From: Parelaphostrongylus tenuis | Lineage: Eukaryota; Nematoda; Chromadorea; Rhabditida; Metastrongylidae | Length of the DNA: 64,000 nt | Assembly: GCA_019055375.1 (NCBI GenBank) | Contig: JAHQIW010005159.1 | Span: 1 to 64,000 of the forward strand | Reading direction: 5' to 3' | Part shown: in pieces, positions 44,880-57,600 of the stretch | Layout: each line of letters opens with the position of its first letter | How positions within the stretch are numbered: position 1 is the first letter of the stretch | Position numbers and translations under genes: made by a program | The notes under the pieces: model-generated | Databases searched by the model: none | Seen by the model: the letters and a program-made list of their open reading frames with translations, nothing else | Told to the model about the DNA's origin: nothing

Positions 44880-47800
44880 GTGAGAGGAAAACACGTTATC
44901 ACGTTGAATAACTTTTAGAAGAAATCGAAGTATGGACAGAGTAGGCATTCAACAATTTGAGGAGTTTTTTTTTAACTTATGGGAGCGTCGTTTCCTATTG
45001 ATCATTGTTCTGATCCTCATAAATATTTGCCTATTCTGATTTTAACTACCAAATGTCGTGCTTGTACAGTTTTTAGAGGTCGACGGTTTGTTGTGTGTGA
45101 ACGTTACGCCGTCTTGAACATATCCTGTCGTCGACAAAGAGCAAGGCAGTATTCTGGCTGGAGTTCAGGTATCTTCTTTAGCGACTACTTCCTAAGACGG
45201 ATCTCCAGAGACAGTGAACATCGATTGCTTGAGCAGTGAAGAGCGTGAACTTGAGAGAAAGTGCACAAAGTAGCTCTATTTTTCTTTTGGTATTCAAGAC
45301 CTCTTACTGGGAATATTTGTTCATGTAAACTTCTCAAAATTTTTTTTTGACTAGCGGCTTTACGATAGCCCGCGAAAAATTGATAGAAGAGTTATGCTCA
45401 CATCTGTGTACACCAAGTTTTGCAAATATATAGTGACGTCAGATCGGTACTGAATACTTCATGATTTCTCGTACCCTAGCATAACGTCGCCTTATCCATT
45501 TTTCTGTTCTCATCAAAGAATAAGGTTTTCAGTGACAGCACTTTGCGTAAAATTTTCCAGTTATCTCTTATCTTTGGAATCATATTGATCTTAATCGCTC
45601 GAATCACTAATTAGGGGCCAACATCGATGACTACTGCAATGTTTTCCACAGTGTTATCGTCTTCGTTAGCGACCCCTTCGTTTCACTGTTTACCAGAAAG
45701 CAAGAGCAGAATTTTCTAGTCCTTGTCGCCACACACAACAAAAACTTTTGATCAAAATATTTAGTAATCTACTATTCCTTCCAATTGCTAAGAATAGTAT
45801 TACAACATTCTGAAAAGATTTGACTGTTTTTGTATGAAACGCACAAAACCTTCTGGTAAGTAAGGAGGAAAGGGTAAAAGAGAGGATGGGAAAGCGGGAG
45901 TGGAAGAGCATGTCTGTTGGAAGCACATGAGTGGATTAAAAAGGTTCAGACGTACTGTTGGTACTCTTCAGAATTATCTACGTGTGATTACGTTGAAGTT
46001 ATCTGAAGTGGTGGGAACTACATGATCTATAGAAAGTCGCCTCGGGGGCAACCTCATGAATGCAAACACGAAAGGTACATAAAATTAATGCTACTAATCG
46101 CTGAGAAAGGTTGCAGCGATGCACGGAGTTTGTTGTGAAATGTATTAGAGGGCACCGTTGCCGAGTGTTCATAATGTTTGTCGCGGCATGAGTGGGGGTG
46201 AATCGCACCCCAAACACTCTACAGCAGTCAACAACGAGCATCTATGCAACAACTCAGCCAGGCTATCCTCTAATTTACTATTCTGCAACATTTATGAAAA
46301 AGACAGAAAATGCTATAAGTACTAGAATCCGCACACTGAAAAAAAACATTGTGAGGCCGGATAATAAAGATTCAAAACTACAGTGTATTGATAATAAAAG
46401 GCGAAGGCCAATAGAATGATAGAATAAGGTTTGTTCTACAATTCCGTGAAAATTTCATTTTGTGGAGTACTCAGATAAAAGAATAACTTTTCGAAAAATC
46501 ACCGATGAAGTAGCTTTGCATACAGCGTGCAATACCATTTCTGCCAAAGTATTCGTTTTCTTATGATTTCCAGTCACTATAATGACTTTTGTGCATAATG
46601 TGGAAAGAAAAGATATCAAAATTAAATGACTTCTGTCGTAATACTCTATTCAGTAGTACAGAATAAGTCCAGTAAGAATTCGAAACATGTCTTTTACGCA
46701 AGCACTTTGTTTTCCTCTTAGGAAATGCGTGGTTTCACAAAAAACGATGGCGTTGTTACTACTATAAGTAACCCTATTGAAGTCCCTTCTATCAAATTCT
46801 GCCATTTACTGGCAATTAAACCCTCTTCATTGACGTGGAAATCATAAATACAAAACCACAACATTGTCAATGAGTCGCGCCCCGCCCACTTGACGATCGT
46901 ATCGCCTGCCATGCGAAATGTTAATGCGGAAGACAAAAGGGTGAACCCTTTTCACGACCAACCAATCACAGAGTGGCTGGTCATCGCATCCAAATCAGTA
47001 ATAACTCAGTAATTAGTAGTCAGCTCTAAAGTGATTAACTAATTTCTTGAAAATGTCGTTCTATTCTTCGATCCACGAAATGTAAAAGGAATTTGAAGAA
47101 TTAGAGAAGCTTTGGAAAAATGGCTATAAGAAGCGAATTGAAAAGATAAACCGCTTGCAAAAAGTGCACGAACACTCGCGAAAAGTTCAATAGAATTGTT
47201 AAATTGTCAGTCTCGCGAAATCGTTAACGAATAGCTGCATAGCAACGCAATTACATTATAGATAAGTGAGCTCTGTATGGATTATTACTCAGAGCTCTTT
47301 ATATCAGATTGTTGAATATTTACCTACACTACTTTCAGCCCTATGCAATATGAGCATTTCAAGCGATTTATCTCCTCAAGGTCATCATTTGTTTTGGCCT
47401 CCATATCCAATTTAGCTACGAACTTTGATAGCTAATGAGAAAAGAGAGGTGTCACCATGACCTTTGAAGTTGGCTTATCTCCATTGTTTCTTGAAGAAAG
47501 TTTTCCACCATAATTTTCTGCCTAGTATTGCTACCGTTATGGCATTATTTCATCAAGCAAATCTCGGCTAAGCTGAAGTAGTGAAACTTGTTTTTCTGTG
47601 ATAAATTTGAGGCGCGTGAGATTTAGTTTGTCTGAATAAGATGAAGTACGTTTCAACGATCAAATCGAGAATAAGTACCAATTGTTCGCAGTGTTCGTTG
47701 GATTATTACCCATCGAAAATTTGGCGATTCTATAGCCATGAAATTTGACTATATTATCGATGAGAACGTCTTGGAATGGAAAATGGGCTCTTCTCAAAAT

Positions 47801-48290
47801 TTTTTGAGAACTTTCACTCACAACTTCAAAAAAGTCTGTAGCTTGGTGAAGGAGATTATTTGTACTTGAAACGAAAAAATAAAGCTTTCGTTGAACAATC
47901 CTTAAGGCGTGCGTCATGCATTCGTCTCGAAGTTTTACTTTTGCTTGGGGCGATTAATGCATACCTAGCTTTTACAATTACTCGCGCTGCCCTACCGATG
48001 TGTCAAGTCAGTGTATCAAGTAAGTATCAAGCCAACACGTCAGCCAACGAAGTGTATTGCTGTTTCTGCTAACCGTCAACACTCACTAACCACGCGTCGG
48101 CTAAACAGTATAGCTGTTTAAAATCTACATATATTAGATTTCCCGTCATCGCGTTTTTTTCTTTTGTTAATCAAATGCTTTCCACTTTGAAATGTCGTTT
48201 TCTGCACTTTTCAATGCTTAGTGGAATATAAGGTTTGGAAAAGTTGTCACTTTTTTGCAATCAACTAAGTGAATTTTTTCAGTATCTGCG
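44880..48290. other. No recognisable gene
   Basis: Short frames only, including minus 45690-45926, 46718-46936 and 47660-47917, none with recognisable motifs. Confidence 0.4.
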
Positions 48291-48294
48291 TAGA

Positions 48295-48585
48295 ACGCGC
48301 GCTGGGCGTAGTGGTTTGAAGTGCTCTACACACGTGGTCAGTTTATCGGTGCTCGATTGTTCGATCCCACACTCAAGGCTCACTAGGCCTTCCAACCCTC
48401 CGGTGTTGGTGTCTTTAAAATGATACCAGAGTTATCTAAGAGGATAGCACTACTGAAATGATAGATTGGTAGCCAACCGCAGGCCATTATAACGGCCAGC
48501 TATGCATTCACTCACTTCAAACGATGCTATAGAGACGAATTCATGGCGCAATACCTCGGAATCAATCAACGCCAAAAGCTTTTAA
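48295..48585 (+). mobile_element. tRNA-derived SINE, family S1
   Basis: GGGCGTAGTGGTTTGAAG (A-box-like), GATTGTTCGATCCC (B-box-like), then AAGGCTCACTAGGCCTTCCA, CCTCCGGTGTTGG, GATACCAGA, GGCCAGCTATGCATTCACTC and ATCAACGCCAAAAGCTTTT. This is close to full length compared with 61155-61450. Confidence 0.75.
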
Positions 48586-48589
48586 AGCT

Positions 48590-50145
48590 TCATTTTAAAT
48601 ACATAACTTAGGCACAAGTAGCGTAGGCTAAAGGTGTCTTGCAATACGCATATGATCTTTGCTTCAATCTTGCTACGAGGAATAACCAAGCCATTCATTC
48701 GTACAACCTCGCTAAAGTGGCACTACCTTTGTCTAGGATTATGACTACATTGACTTTGTAAGTCAACACACAGTAATGATCTATTGAATCTGCATTTCAT
48801 CTCTACGATGCTATAAATGGCATACAGCATGGTGCATCTATGGTTAGCAATTCAGTGAAAACATTTCATCCTTTTTCCTATATGGAAGCAATCACACATT
48901 CCGTTTACATAATGTACAAACCCGTCTTGACGGTACTGTACTCTTGAATGTCAAACAAAAATATCGATAGCAAGATATAGAAACAACGCTGCCCAAATTG
49001 ACAGCGACTTTGACATTTCTATCAAGAAGCTCAGCTTAGAGTGAATCAGTTGAAGGAATCGCTATCTTTTTGCAAGAAGTTCACTCCCACGCTAATGAGC
49101 TTCTTTTCGATTGACATAAGTTGAAATCTTCCTCCTGGGCTAGTAAAACTCAAAAATAATTCTGATCACGTATGATTTGATTGGAAATTATGCTGCACCT
49201 GCCGGCCATGTTTTCTAGTTTGTAATAAATATCAGACCGACTATCTATTAACCTCGGCATAATTTGAATATATGAATATTTTCTTCTCTTTAGCCTTTCC
49301 GAGCTGTTATTGATATTCAAAAATATTCATACTTTCTATGTTTGTAGCCACTTTATCTAATATTCTATCGCAGCTTGTAGGAGACTACATTATTCCAAAG
49401 AACAAATGGAATTCACACGTTTTTCGCCAATTTATCACAGTGAACTTTTAGACTTTTGCAGGTTTTGTAATTATTTTGATGAACGATTTGGCTAAAACGG
49501 ATCTCTTTTAAATATAGATCATTGTGCTCCTCGAAAAAGCTGCAATCTCAATAACTAAAAATTTCGCGTAAAACTTTTCACGACAAGTTTAAAGAAAAGT
49601 TAATGTCCCAGAGAGCAGCAATTGAAACGATTTGTGACAAAGGCTGAACTTATTTGATGAGAGCCATCAGTCATCATTGCTCAGTTTGCTCCATTTGTGT
49701 CAAAAACTGTTACTTGGTTTAACTATTATACGGAATGGAAGGTTGAGTGAACTTAACCACATGATTTTGCAAATAAGGAAGACAACAAGAGCTTATGGTA
49801 TTCAATACATATCCAGAGAAATAACTTCCACAAATTGATACGGACCGATAAACATCTAAAGGCACCACAACGCCATTTCAGAGAAAACCCTAGTACGGAA
49901 ATACCATGTCACCAAAGAGTGCGACATAAACATTTGACATGTTTTCTAGAAAGAAGAATGATGCAAGAAAAAACAAATTAGGACAGAAATTTCTTTCCAT
50001 ATTTCTTTGAAAAACAAATAGGATAAGTTTCTTATTCCTTTTACCTCTTTGTCTCTCTGTATTTGCCTCTTTCTCTCCATCTTGCACTTCCTCTGCTTCC
50101 TCATCAGAGCACGAGTTTCACCCTCTGTGATCACACGGTAAAGTG
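48590..50145. other. No recognisable gene
   Basis: The block at 49233-49310 is homologous to 35417-35490 (an old dispersed repeat). Nothing else is supported. Confidence 0.4.
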
Positions 50146-50149
50146 CGGA

Positions 50150-50345
50150 TTAGCGCGGCGCGCAGTGGGGAGAACTGCTCTGCAGCACACACGTCGTCGT
50201 GCGGTCATGGGTTCGACTCCGCGTCTCAAGTTCATTGAGCCTTCCATCCTTTCGCATCTGGCGAATTGGTATCAGGCCTGTGTGAGAGAATAAGGGTACT
50301 AACTTGGCGCTTCGATAGTCCACCGGAACCGCTTGTATAAGCCAA
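50150..50345 (+). mobile_element. tRNA-derived SINE, family S1
   Basis: GCGCGCAGTGGGGAGAAC and CATGGGTTCGACTCCGCG form the promoter-like head, followed by AAGTTCATTGAGCCTTCCAT, GAATTGGTATCAG and TGTGTGAGAGAATAAGGGTA. The 3' third is diverged. Confidence 0.65.
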
Positions 50346-50349
50346 ATAT

Positions 50350-51910
50350 CTCAATCACCTTTGTAGATGTTTACTGGAGTCGACAACATATTAAGCATCC
50401 TTCAGGTACTGATCAATACCGGAAGTTTTATCTTTTTTCATTTGCTCTATAATATCTCTGCACGATATTTTGACAGCTAGATTACTGCGATGATATTGAC
50501 TGATTTCAAATCTCATAAATTAAAACACTTTCTTAAATCCCTTTCATGATAATTAGACATAAATGTCTGGCTAACGATCAAACGTTCCACCGGTATTCAA
50601 ATCACATTCCTTCTCTTAAAAATGCACTTTAACACGGAAATGGGGAAAAAGATTGGAATGGTTACTTGGTAAAATATGCTTTATCTATGTGATGTAATTT
50701 ATCACTGACTCAAAACAACGAGTACATGCTAAATTGTTCGAAATCGTTATTTCAGATTTCACTTCAGTCTACAGGCTACACCATAATCCATCGAAACGAC
50801 CTAAAAATATATAAATTATCTATGAATGCAATTACTTTGACACTAATAACAGCTGGTGAGACGATCAAATGAATGACAAGAGTCGTCTAACTACTTATTT
50901 TCTCTGAAATCAATAGTTGTCTGAGAGAAAAATGCTCCTGCTATTTTTTCTTTCTTTCCTGCATTGTGCAATACTATGTGTATAAAAGCTTTTACTTCTC
51001 GACAGAATTTATTCCAGTCTTTCTGCAGTTGTACGAGTCTCGAGACGTCGCAATCATGAAATCAGTTCGGTTTTTTTGCTGTCATGTTCACATCGTTTAG
51101 TAACGTCCGAAATCAGTAAAATCACAGAAGAGACATAGGTATCGTTACGGTAAGAGGTACAAAATATACTCCGAGGTACTGCATAGTTACGAATAATTAG
51201 CATCTCTTGCATCGCGTGTGACAAAAATATAGCGTAGGCGTTGATTAGTACACGCTCCGCGACCGCTGAGCATGTGATCACTACCGTTGACTCTAAACAC
51301 CGATTAGTGTGCGTTCCACATCCATTTTCTATACTCTAACATTTCAACAGATCTGTGGAATTAGTGGCACGTTGAAACTACAATGGATCAACTCAATGAC
51401 GAGAAAATGCGTTCGTACTCGGCTAGAATTCTGCACAATTCTTGCTATTCTAATTATGGCATACGGTACAGAGCCAAATTCTTAAGCCGTTCAAAATCAG
51501 ATTCTTTTTTCTTTGGTTCCTAAAAGTCCAGAATTTGATATAAATGGTCACAGTGCTTGTCAGGCTTATTGAGTGTATAAAGAAGACGTCATTTTTTTTG
51601 AGCAAATTTTTCCACACTCCACTTGTCTTATTACTATTTATGGGACAAATTTATAGGGCAATATAATGCTTTTACTTCGCCAACTTTTTACTCGATGTTA
51701 AACGATTGGTTGATTGATTTCATGTCTATCGATGCGTCCAAACTGCGCGAGTTCATATATTAGCTTTAGCACTCATTGGCACCTTAAGACAGTATTTCGC
51801 CCTCTATAATAAATATTGTTCATAGATATGATTATTCCACTTCTTAACCCTCAGCACTGAGTACACATGTGCAAAACTTTTTCGTGTAGAATATAAAGAG
51901 TGATGGCAAA
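50350..51910. other. No recognisable gene
   Basis: Nothing I can support. Confidence 0.4.
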
Positions 51911-51914
51911 ACAG

Positions 51915-52060
51915 GCGTTAGTAGTGCAGCGGGTTAGAGCACACGCCCCGGAGGGAGATGTGGGTTTGAATGCCGCCTGAGGCTAAAGTTTTGCACATCA
52001 CTTTACATCATTGGATATGTCTAGAACATCAAACCAGCGTCAAAAGCGAGCAAATAAAAG
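51915..52060 (+). mobile_element. tRNA-like SINE, family S2
   Basis: TAGTGCAGCGGGTTAGAGCA (A-box-like), ATGTGGGTTTGAATGCCGCC (B-box-like), then AGTTTTGCACATCACTTTAC and a tail matching that of 33205-33335 (ATCATTGGATATG...AACATCAAACCAG). It is the clearest S2 copy. Confidence 0.75.
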
Positions 52061-52064
52061 GATT

Positions 52065-52675
52065 TCTGCTAAACTGAAATATATTTTGCGGGATTCCGGC
52101 GTTTATTATTGCTTTCGTCACCATGCACCTGCTACAAAGGTGGATTCTTATATAGGTTCAACTTCTAATTGCGGACTTTGTCCTTTTTATAAATATCGTT
52201 AAATGCTTGTCGATTTCATCCTCTAGGGAGTTTTGAAATACTTCTGCTAGAGCGTAGAGCGTGCAAGGATCTTCATCAAAGTTGGTGGGCTGATCCCTCT
52301 GACCGGTGTTTTTCGGCCTATGTCCATTTTCGTTCATAATTTATGATGTACTTGGCACAACAATTGATCAAGTTTCCGTGTCACAAAGACGTTCGTCATT
52401 GATTAATCAAATCATGCTAATCAGGGATGTTGTAGCTCTTAATTTACTTTGTTGATTTATTGGTCAGCGTTTCTCAGTCAATAATTTTGTAAGCATTCAC
52501 AATGATGATCATTCCATATGATTTCAAATATGAAAAAGTGGATGGCTCCACCAAATTGAATCTGGTATAAACTAAAGCTTGGATGTGTCTCAGTACCTAT
52601 CGTTTTCTTTCTAGCATAAAAAAATGAATGTATTAATACCTTTCAGTCGATTATTTTGAGACCTCCCCAAAAAAT
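52065..52675. other. No recognisable gene
   Basis: Nothing I can support. Confidence 0.4.
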
Positions 52676-52733
52676 TCAGTATAGTCTGATAGAATATTTT
52701 AAGTCTTTCATGAGGTCTGTTATGGCACTTCCA

Positions 52734-52780
52734 GTGTTAGACGTACGTTTCGGCTTTCTAGCAAACCTTATCAGTAGTAC
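52734..52780 (-). ncRNA. Hammerhead with G8 lesion (family D, left arm)
   Basis: On the minus strand stem II GGUUU/AAGCC pairs (one G-U) around GCUAGA, then GAAA, stem III AC-GUAC-GU with textbook pairing, the GUC triplet, and stem I GUACUA/UAACAC with two mismatches. The core reads CUGAUAA, changing G8, the general-acid nucleotide, to A. This copy best preserves the ancestral stem III but should not cleave. Confidence 0.75.
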
Positions 52781-52813
52781 ATGTCATTCGGCTGCTCACT
52801 CCTAGAACGGCAT

Positions 52814-52860
52814 GTGATACTGATGAGGGTTGCTAGAAAGCCGAAACATACTTCTAGCAC
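52814..52860 (+). ncRNA. Hammerhead copy (family D, right arm)
   Basis: CUGAUGA (52820-52826) and GAAA (52843-52846) are intact. Stem I GUGAUA/UAGCAC has one mismatch, stem II GGGUU/AAGCC one mismatch, and stem III is weakened because the triplet is UUC rather than GUC (C-U at the second pair). Activity is uncertain. Confidence 0.7.
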
Positions 52861-53459
52861 TAGATTTTCTGCAATAAGCCTCTGCATATCTTAAAGCATC
52901 CTATCAGACTATTACATGTATTCTTGACTAATTATTTGATTGCTCAATGTTTCAACATCTTCGTATTTATCACAGCCTAAATGATCAATGTCGATGTTTT
53001 ACAGTCGTGGTTCAAGCTCGCGATATAGGTCTCCGTTGTTGTTTCATGAAATTTTATCAATAAAGGCATACATTGTTTCTTTCTCCATACCGAGGCGAAT
53101 TGAGAATCGAACACAAAATTCCTACATGGAATATTGTCCCTTGTTCTGCAGAGCCTATTTACGATCACATCTTACAGTTCAATCAAAAAATTAAATGAAA
53201 TAAATCTTTGTCACTCAAAATAAACTCAGAAGGAGATCACGGCTCTTTGCCCCATTTGATCCTTATTCACCGAGCAATTGCTTGCCGAAGTTCCTCCACT
53301 TTCAATCCAAATTCTATGTAAAGCCTTGATTTACTTTCTCATTTTAGTCTTAACGAATGAGTACAATGTGTAGTATGACTAAAGGAATGCTGAATTAGGA
53401 GCAAAACTTCGAACCTGAGGTATTTATGTCATGGGCTCAAACGGCCACTAGGCATTCAG

Positions 53460-53590
53460 CATCCTCATGATATAGCACAGCGATTAGTGATAAGATGCAC
53501 GAGAAAGCAAAGTGACACGAAGTCACTACTTCGATCCCCTGCTCCAGCACTCTCTTACACTCAATCAGCGAATGCCTTAGGGAAGGTCTT
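53460..53590 (+). mobile_element. Degenerate S1-like SINE head
   Basis: ATAGCACAGCGATTAGTGAT and GAAGTCACTACTTCGATCCC resemble S1 A- and B-boxes in the right order; the body is too diverged to be sure. Confidence 0.4.
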
Positions 53591-53594
53591 AGCT

Positions 53595-54515
53595 TGGCCC
53601 ATCTTCAGGAGTACAAAATTTATCGTTTTAAGCGGCATTCAAAGAAGACAAAATTTCCAGGCAACAAGCGAAGCAACATGTTATATGGTCAGAGGCTTTT
53701 GTGTAGGCGAGAATGCGAGAAAACGAATCGAATGAAAGAAGTGCTGATATCCACACAATAAATTGTGGTGACGCATCTGTAAAATGAGCCAAAAATGTAA
53801 CATATCATTTTCCAAAAAAAGCTGCGACAGATAAGAGGCGGTTTGAGTACCGAGAAAATTATAGTAAATAAAATCACCGTTTTCCACCATAGCAATAAAT
53901 AAGTGACAGTTTAGTCTATCAAGCACCTAGTTCCAAATTATCCCATATCTTAGCATTCTTATGGTTATAGTCCTAGCACGGATCGATGAGAGATCTGCTC
54001 AAATAACTTCCATCGTTAGAGTTATGAAAACTTGTCCACCTCGATCATTTTCGCCTTCATAAATCTTGTTCAGACGCAGCAACCATCATCAACTGTTTCG
54101 CTACAAAAATGTCTAATTTTCTTTTGGTTAAATTTTTGAGTTGAGCATAGGTTAACATTAGAACAAGACATCCAACTTAATATGCTGAGAGCGAATTCAG
54201 TGTCTTAAATCGATGCGCAAAAATTGGCGGAATGGTTGCGAAAAAAAATGGAACTATATGCGAAAGTTTGAGAGACACCGGCATCACGCAACAAAATTTC
54301 TTCAGAAAATAAAGTGCTCAATTAAATCTACACAAAATGTTCTCAGTGTAAAATACCAGACGTTAATCATCTCCCTGTAGAGCTTTATTTGCTCTGATAA
54401 ATTGTTAAGTAACGATTTCAAGTTAGTACTTCTTCATGCTTTCCTATTCCTCCGTCATCTACTCAATCAGTCTCAAAATGCTACGATTTCAAATAGAACA
54501 ATTGTCTGCGATATT
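53595..54515. other. No recognisable gene upstream of amt
   Basis: Expected to hold the promoter of the amt gene; I see no specific element that I could name. Confidence 0.4.
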
Positions 54516-54520
54516 CTCCT

Positions 54521-54534
54521 CTTCTACTTTTCAG
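54521..54534 (+). promoter_or_regulatory. Probable trans-splice acceptor of the amt gene
   Basis: CTTCTACTTTTCAG lies 42 bases before the first in-frame ATG. With no in-frame coding upstream it is best read as a spliced-leader acceptor, as in many nematode genes. Two short out-of-frame upstream ATGs (54547, 54561) lie between it and the start. Confidence 0.5.
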
Positions 54535-54576
54535 GTAATAAATAAGATGTTGCTAATTGAATGGCTTCATTACTAA

Positions 54577-54628
54577 ATGAACAAAGCCATGACGCATGAC
54601 TTCAACACATCTGCGATGCAAATCGTTC
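54577..54628 (+). CDS. amt: amt exon 1
   Basis: Short N-terminal exon (17 codons plus one base) ending at a GTGAGT donor. The peptide MNKAMTHDFNTSAMQIV is not conserved, as expected for the family's extracellular N-terminus, so this exon rests on splice sites and phase. The following intron is only 80 bases. Confidence 0.65.
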
Positions 54629-57600
54629 GTGAGTCCAATATTTCGGTTATCGACCGGCATGCCAGTCAGTAGATCAGTTTTGAAGTCGATAATGTGAGCC
54701 GTTTCCAGAAATCCATCATTATGCGGCACATCTGAATGTAACTGAAGTTGATAAACTTTATCAAGATGATGCTGTATGGATTGTTACAAGCAGTTTCATC
54801 ATATTCACTATGCATTCAGGTTTTGCTATCTATTATTTGAAAAAAAAAAACAACTGGTTATAAGATGTGACGATCAGAAAACAATAATGACTACTTTTTG
54901 GGCGCCAGATCATATTATAATTCATATTTTTGTCATGTTTATACGCCTAATAAAACGCTTAACGACCCCACTGAAAGTCTGCGCCATCAGCCTGAACACA
55001 GTTCTACCATCTTTTGAGCAACAAATTAAAACCGCTTTATGCAAAATTTTCTGAGCTTTCTTTTGATACAGAATTTGTCCATACTTGCCCCACTGTGGCC
55101 GCTCAACAAAGCCTTTATCGCAATTTGCTACTTTACGGGTACGAATTGAGACGCAGTGCACAGACCGCCTTCGAGAACATCAACAGTGGAAAGGCTCGAG
55201 TATTTGTGTCCAGGAAAGCAGCGTTTCCTTTCTTTGTTGAGTTTCGTGGCTGCAACATCAATTTGAAGGGCCAGCTGAGCTTCGATTGCCCACGCAAAGT
55301 TCGTCGCGAGATTGTTATCAAAGCAACTGAGGAGGATCTGACACTGAACGCCAAGGAGCTAGCCACCAATCTTGGCTGTGGTCATGCGACAATCAGCAAA
55401 ATATGAAGGCTACAGGCAAGAAGTAAAAGAAGGGTCAGTGGATTCCACACGAGCTAACTCAAGCTCTTGTGCCAAAACTCATGAGAAGAGCTAATAATAT
55501 TGCGTTTCACACACGTCGCGCGCTATCACTCATATTACTTGTAGGAGAGAGCTCTTTCTTCGGACTACGAGCAATCGTTCGATGGCGTAATCTCGTCGAA
55601 CAGAAAATGTATTTGTCCTTTGAAAACATACTCACAACGCTGTAACAAGGGAACTATGTCGTTTTACACTCGCGCATTTTTCGTTCAACAGAGCTCTTTC
55701 CTTGCACTGGTAGTGATCGTTCGATAGGGAAAATTTCGGGAATTCCAATGCTCTGCTTTGTTATACATAGACCACTTTTTTGTACCGTTTTACGGAATAT
55801 AAAATTGAGCTCCAGACACGCTGCCGATTGATTGTCGCTAGCGAGCATAAACGACGGATCGACCGCTCACTCGGTTGCTCTGCTTACTCACATGTGACGT
55901 GCGACTTTTGTTGCTGAATTTGGTGAATTTTTGTGCTGGTTCGGAAGAATCATGCACAAATAATATGACTCTGATACTCCAAGATTTCCTCTTCATGTAT
56001 ATGCTTTTCGAGCATGGAGATGGGCTGTTTAAGCATAAGCTGCTTAGACTTGAGTCTTAAGTCTATCAGCGGCTTTTATTTGACGATGTAAAGCGAAAGG
56101 GAAAAGTTCAGGCCCGCAAAACGTTAGAATAATATTTTTTGATTAAAATACAATGAGTCTAAAAAGCTTTAAGAAACGGAGGAGAAATTTCCAAACGATT
56201 AACTAAAATGCGCGCAATAACGCGCGACACGTGTGAAGCCTATTTTATTTTTCTCTGCTATAGCGCTGTAAGAAGACCTTTTCGAAGAACAAAGACACTT
56301 TTAGAATCCTTGAAGTATCTGGCTATTGATAAAAGTCGAGAGAAAAAATTCTGTCTTGCGAGAAATATGCTCTATAACGCGTGACCCGTGTAAAACATTA
56401 TTTATTCCGACATTTTTCTGCTATCCGTACCCTGTTCCGCCCCATTGAAATAACGTATTCTTTGACCGTTTCAAAGTTCGAGTAGTCATTTCATAGTTGA
56501 AGTTAAGAAATTATGAATGAACTATTGTATTTTCAAGAAAGAAAAAAGGCAAAAATAATAATTTTTTTCTCATTTAGACATTCCTTACTGAGGAAAGCTT
56601 TTTATTTAGAGTTTCGGTGACCAATCGGCAGATGAAATTCTGAAAATTTCAGTGATATTTCAGTTTTCAAAGCAGACTTTTTAGCGCGCTGTAATAGTCA
56701 GAAAAAAATTGGGTTTTGCAAAACTAGATTATTTCCTTTATCCATACCCGAATTCGACCCCTAGAAAAAACGTATTTTTTAGCCGTTTTTGATGCTCAAG
56801 CAGCCATCTGGTAGCTCAAATCAAAAGAATTCTAAAAGTAAATCTTGTTTTTCAAATAGTTTTAGCATAGTGCTGAGACAGAAAAAGTAAAACTTCTATT
56901 CTTCATCTAAAACTTCTCATTGAATGAAGGAATTTTTTAGACTCTCCATATTTCTTCGATAGAACAAATCTCAAGGACTCCAACTTCTTTAGTTTTTTCT
57001 AGGAATCTTTAGTTTTTAAAACGAACTTTCTAGCAAGTAACAGTCAAATAACTTGAACTTCTCACTCGGCGCCCAGGGTGTGCCTTAAGCAAAGCGACTT
57101 CTTCAAAAAATGCTTGTAATATCGCTAAAAGTCTGTAGACCTAACCTAAGTTCTATTCAGTGGCGTTTCTTGTACAGACATTCGGTTTGAACACACCATG
57201 TTTTTGTAGGAACATGACTGCGTCTTTCTGTACTTGATAAAGCCTAAAAGCTCATATGAGAGGAAGCTCGATGAAACCTATCAGAGAACGTTCGAAAGGC
57301 AATCGATGTGCAGTGAATTGACGTCGCTTGTTGCAAAATCCTCCTTATATACGGATGAAAGAGTGTTGGCTTGGCGTCAATACGGCAAAATATTACCTAC
57401 GTACCTCCAAAGCGTGGTGGCTTGAAGCTGACGTTGCGTTGGGCAAAACCTAACATTCTTTTGGCTGCTATAGCTCGATAAAATGTCCTTTTGACAAACC
57501 ATTGAAAGTCTAAAGGAAAAAGTTGGTTCAACGAAAAATATTTCATGTGTTACAAAATTTCAATTTTGCTCTTGTGGCGCAATAGTGCTGCCATATCAAA

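Larger units (their letters stand above)
52680..52915. repeat. Ribozyme repeat family D, inverted pair
   Basis: Two family D units face opposite directions around a centre near 52795. Left unit (minus): CTTTCATGAGGTCTG, GGCACTTCCAGTGTTAGACG, CGGCTTTCTAGCAAACC. Right unit (plus): GGTTGCTAGAAAGCCGAAAC, CTTCTAGCACTAGA. Both outer ends reach a CTATCAGACTAT-like block (52683 and 52905). Each arm carries a hammerhead. Confidence 0.75.
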
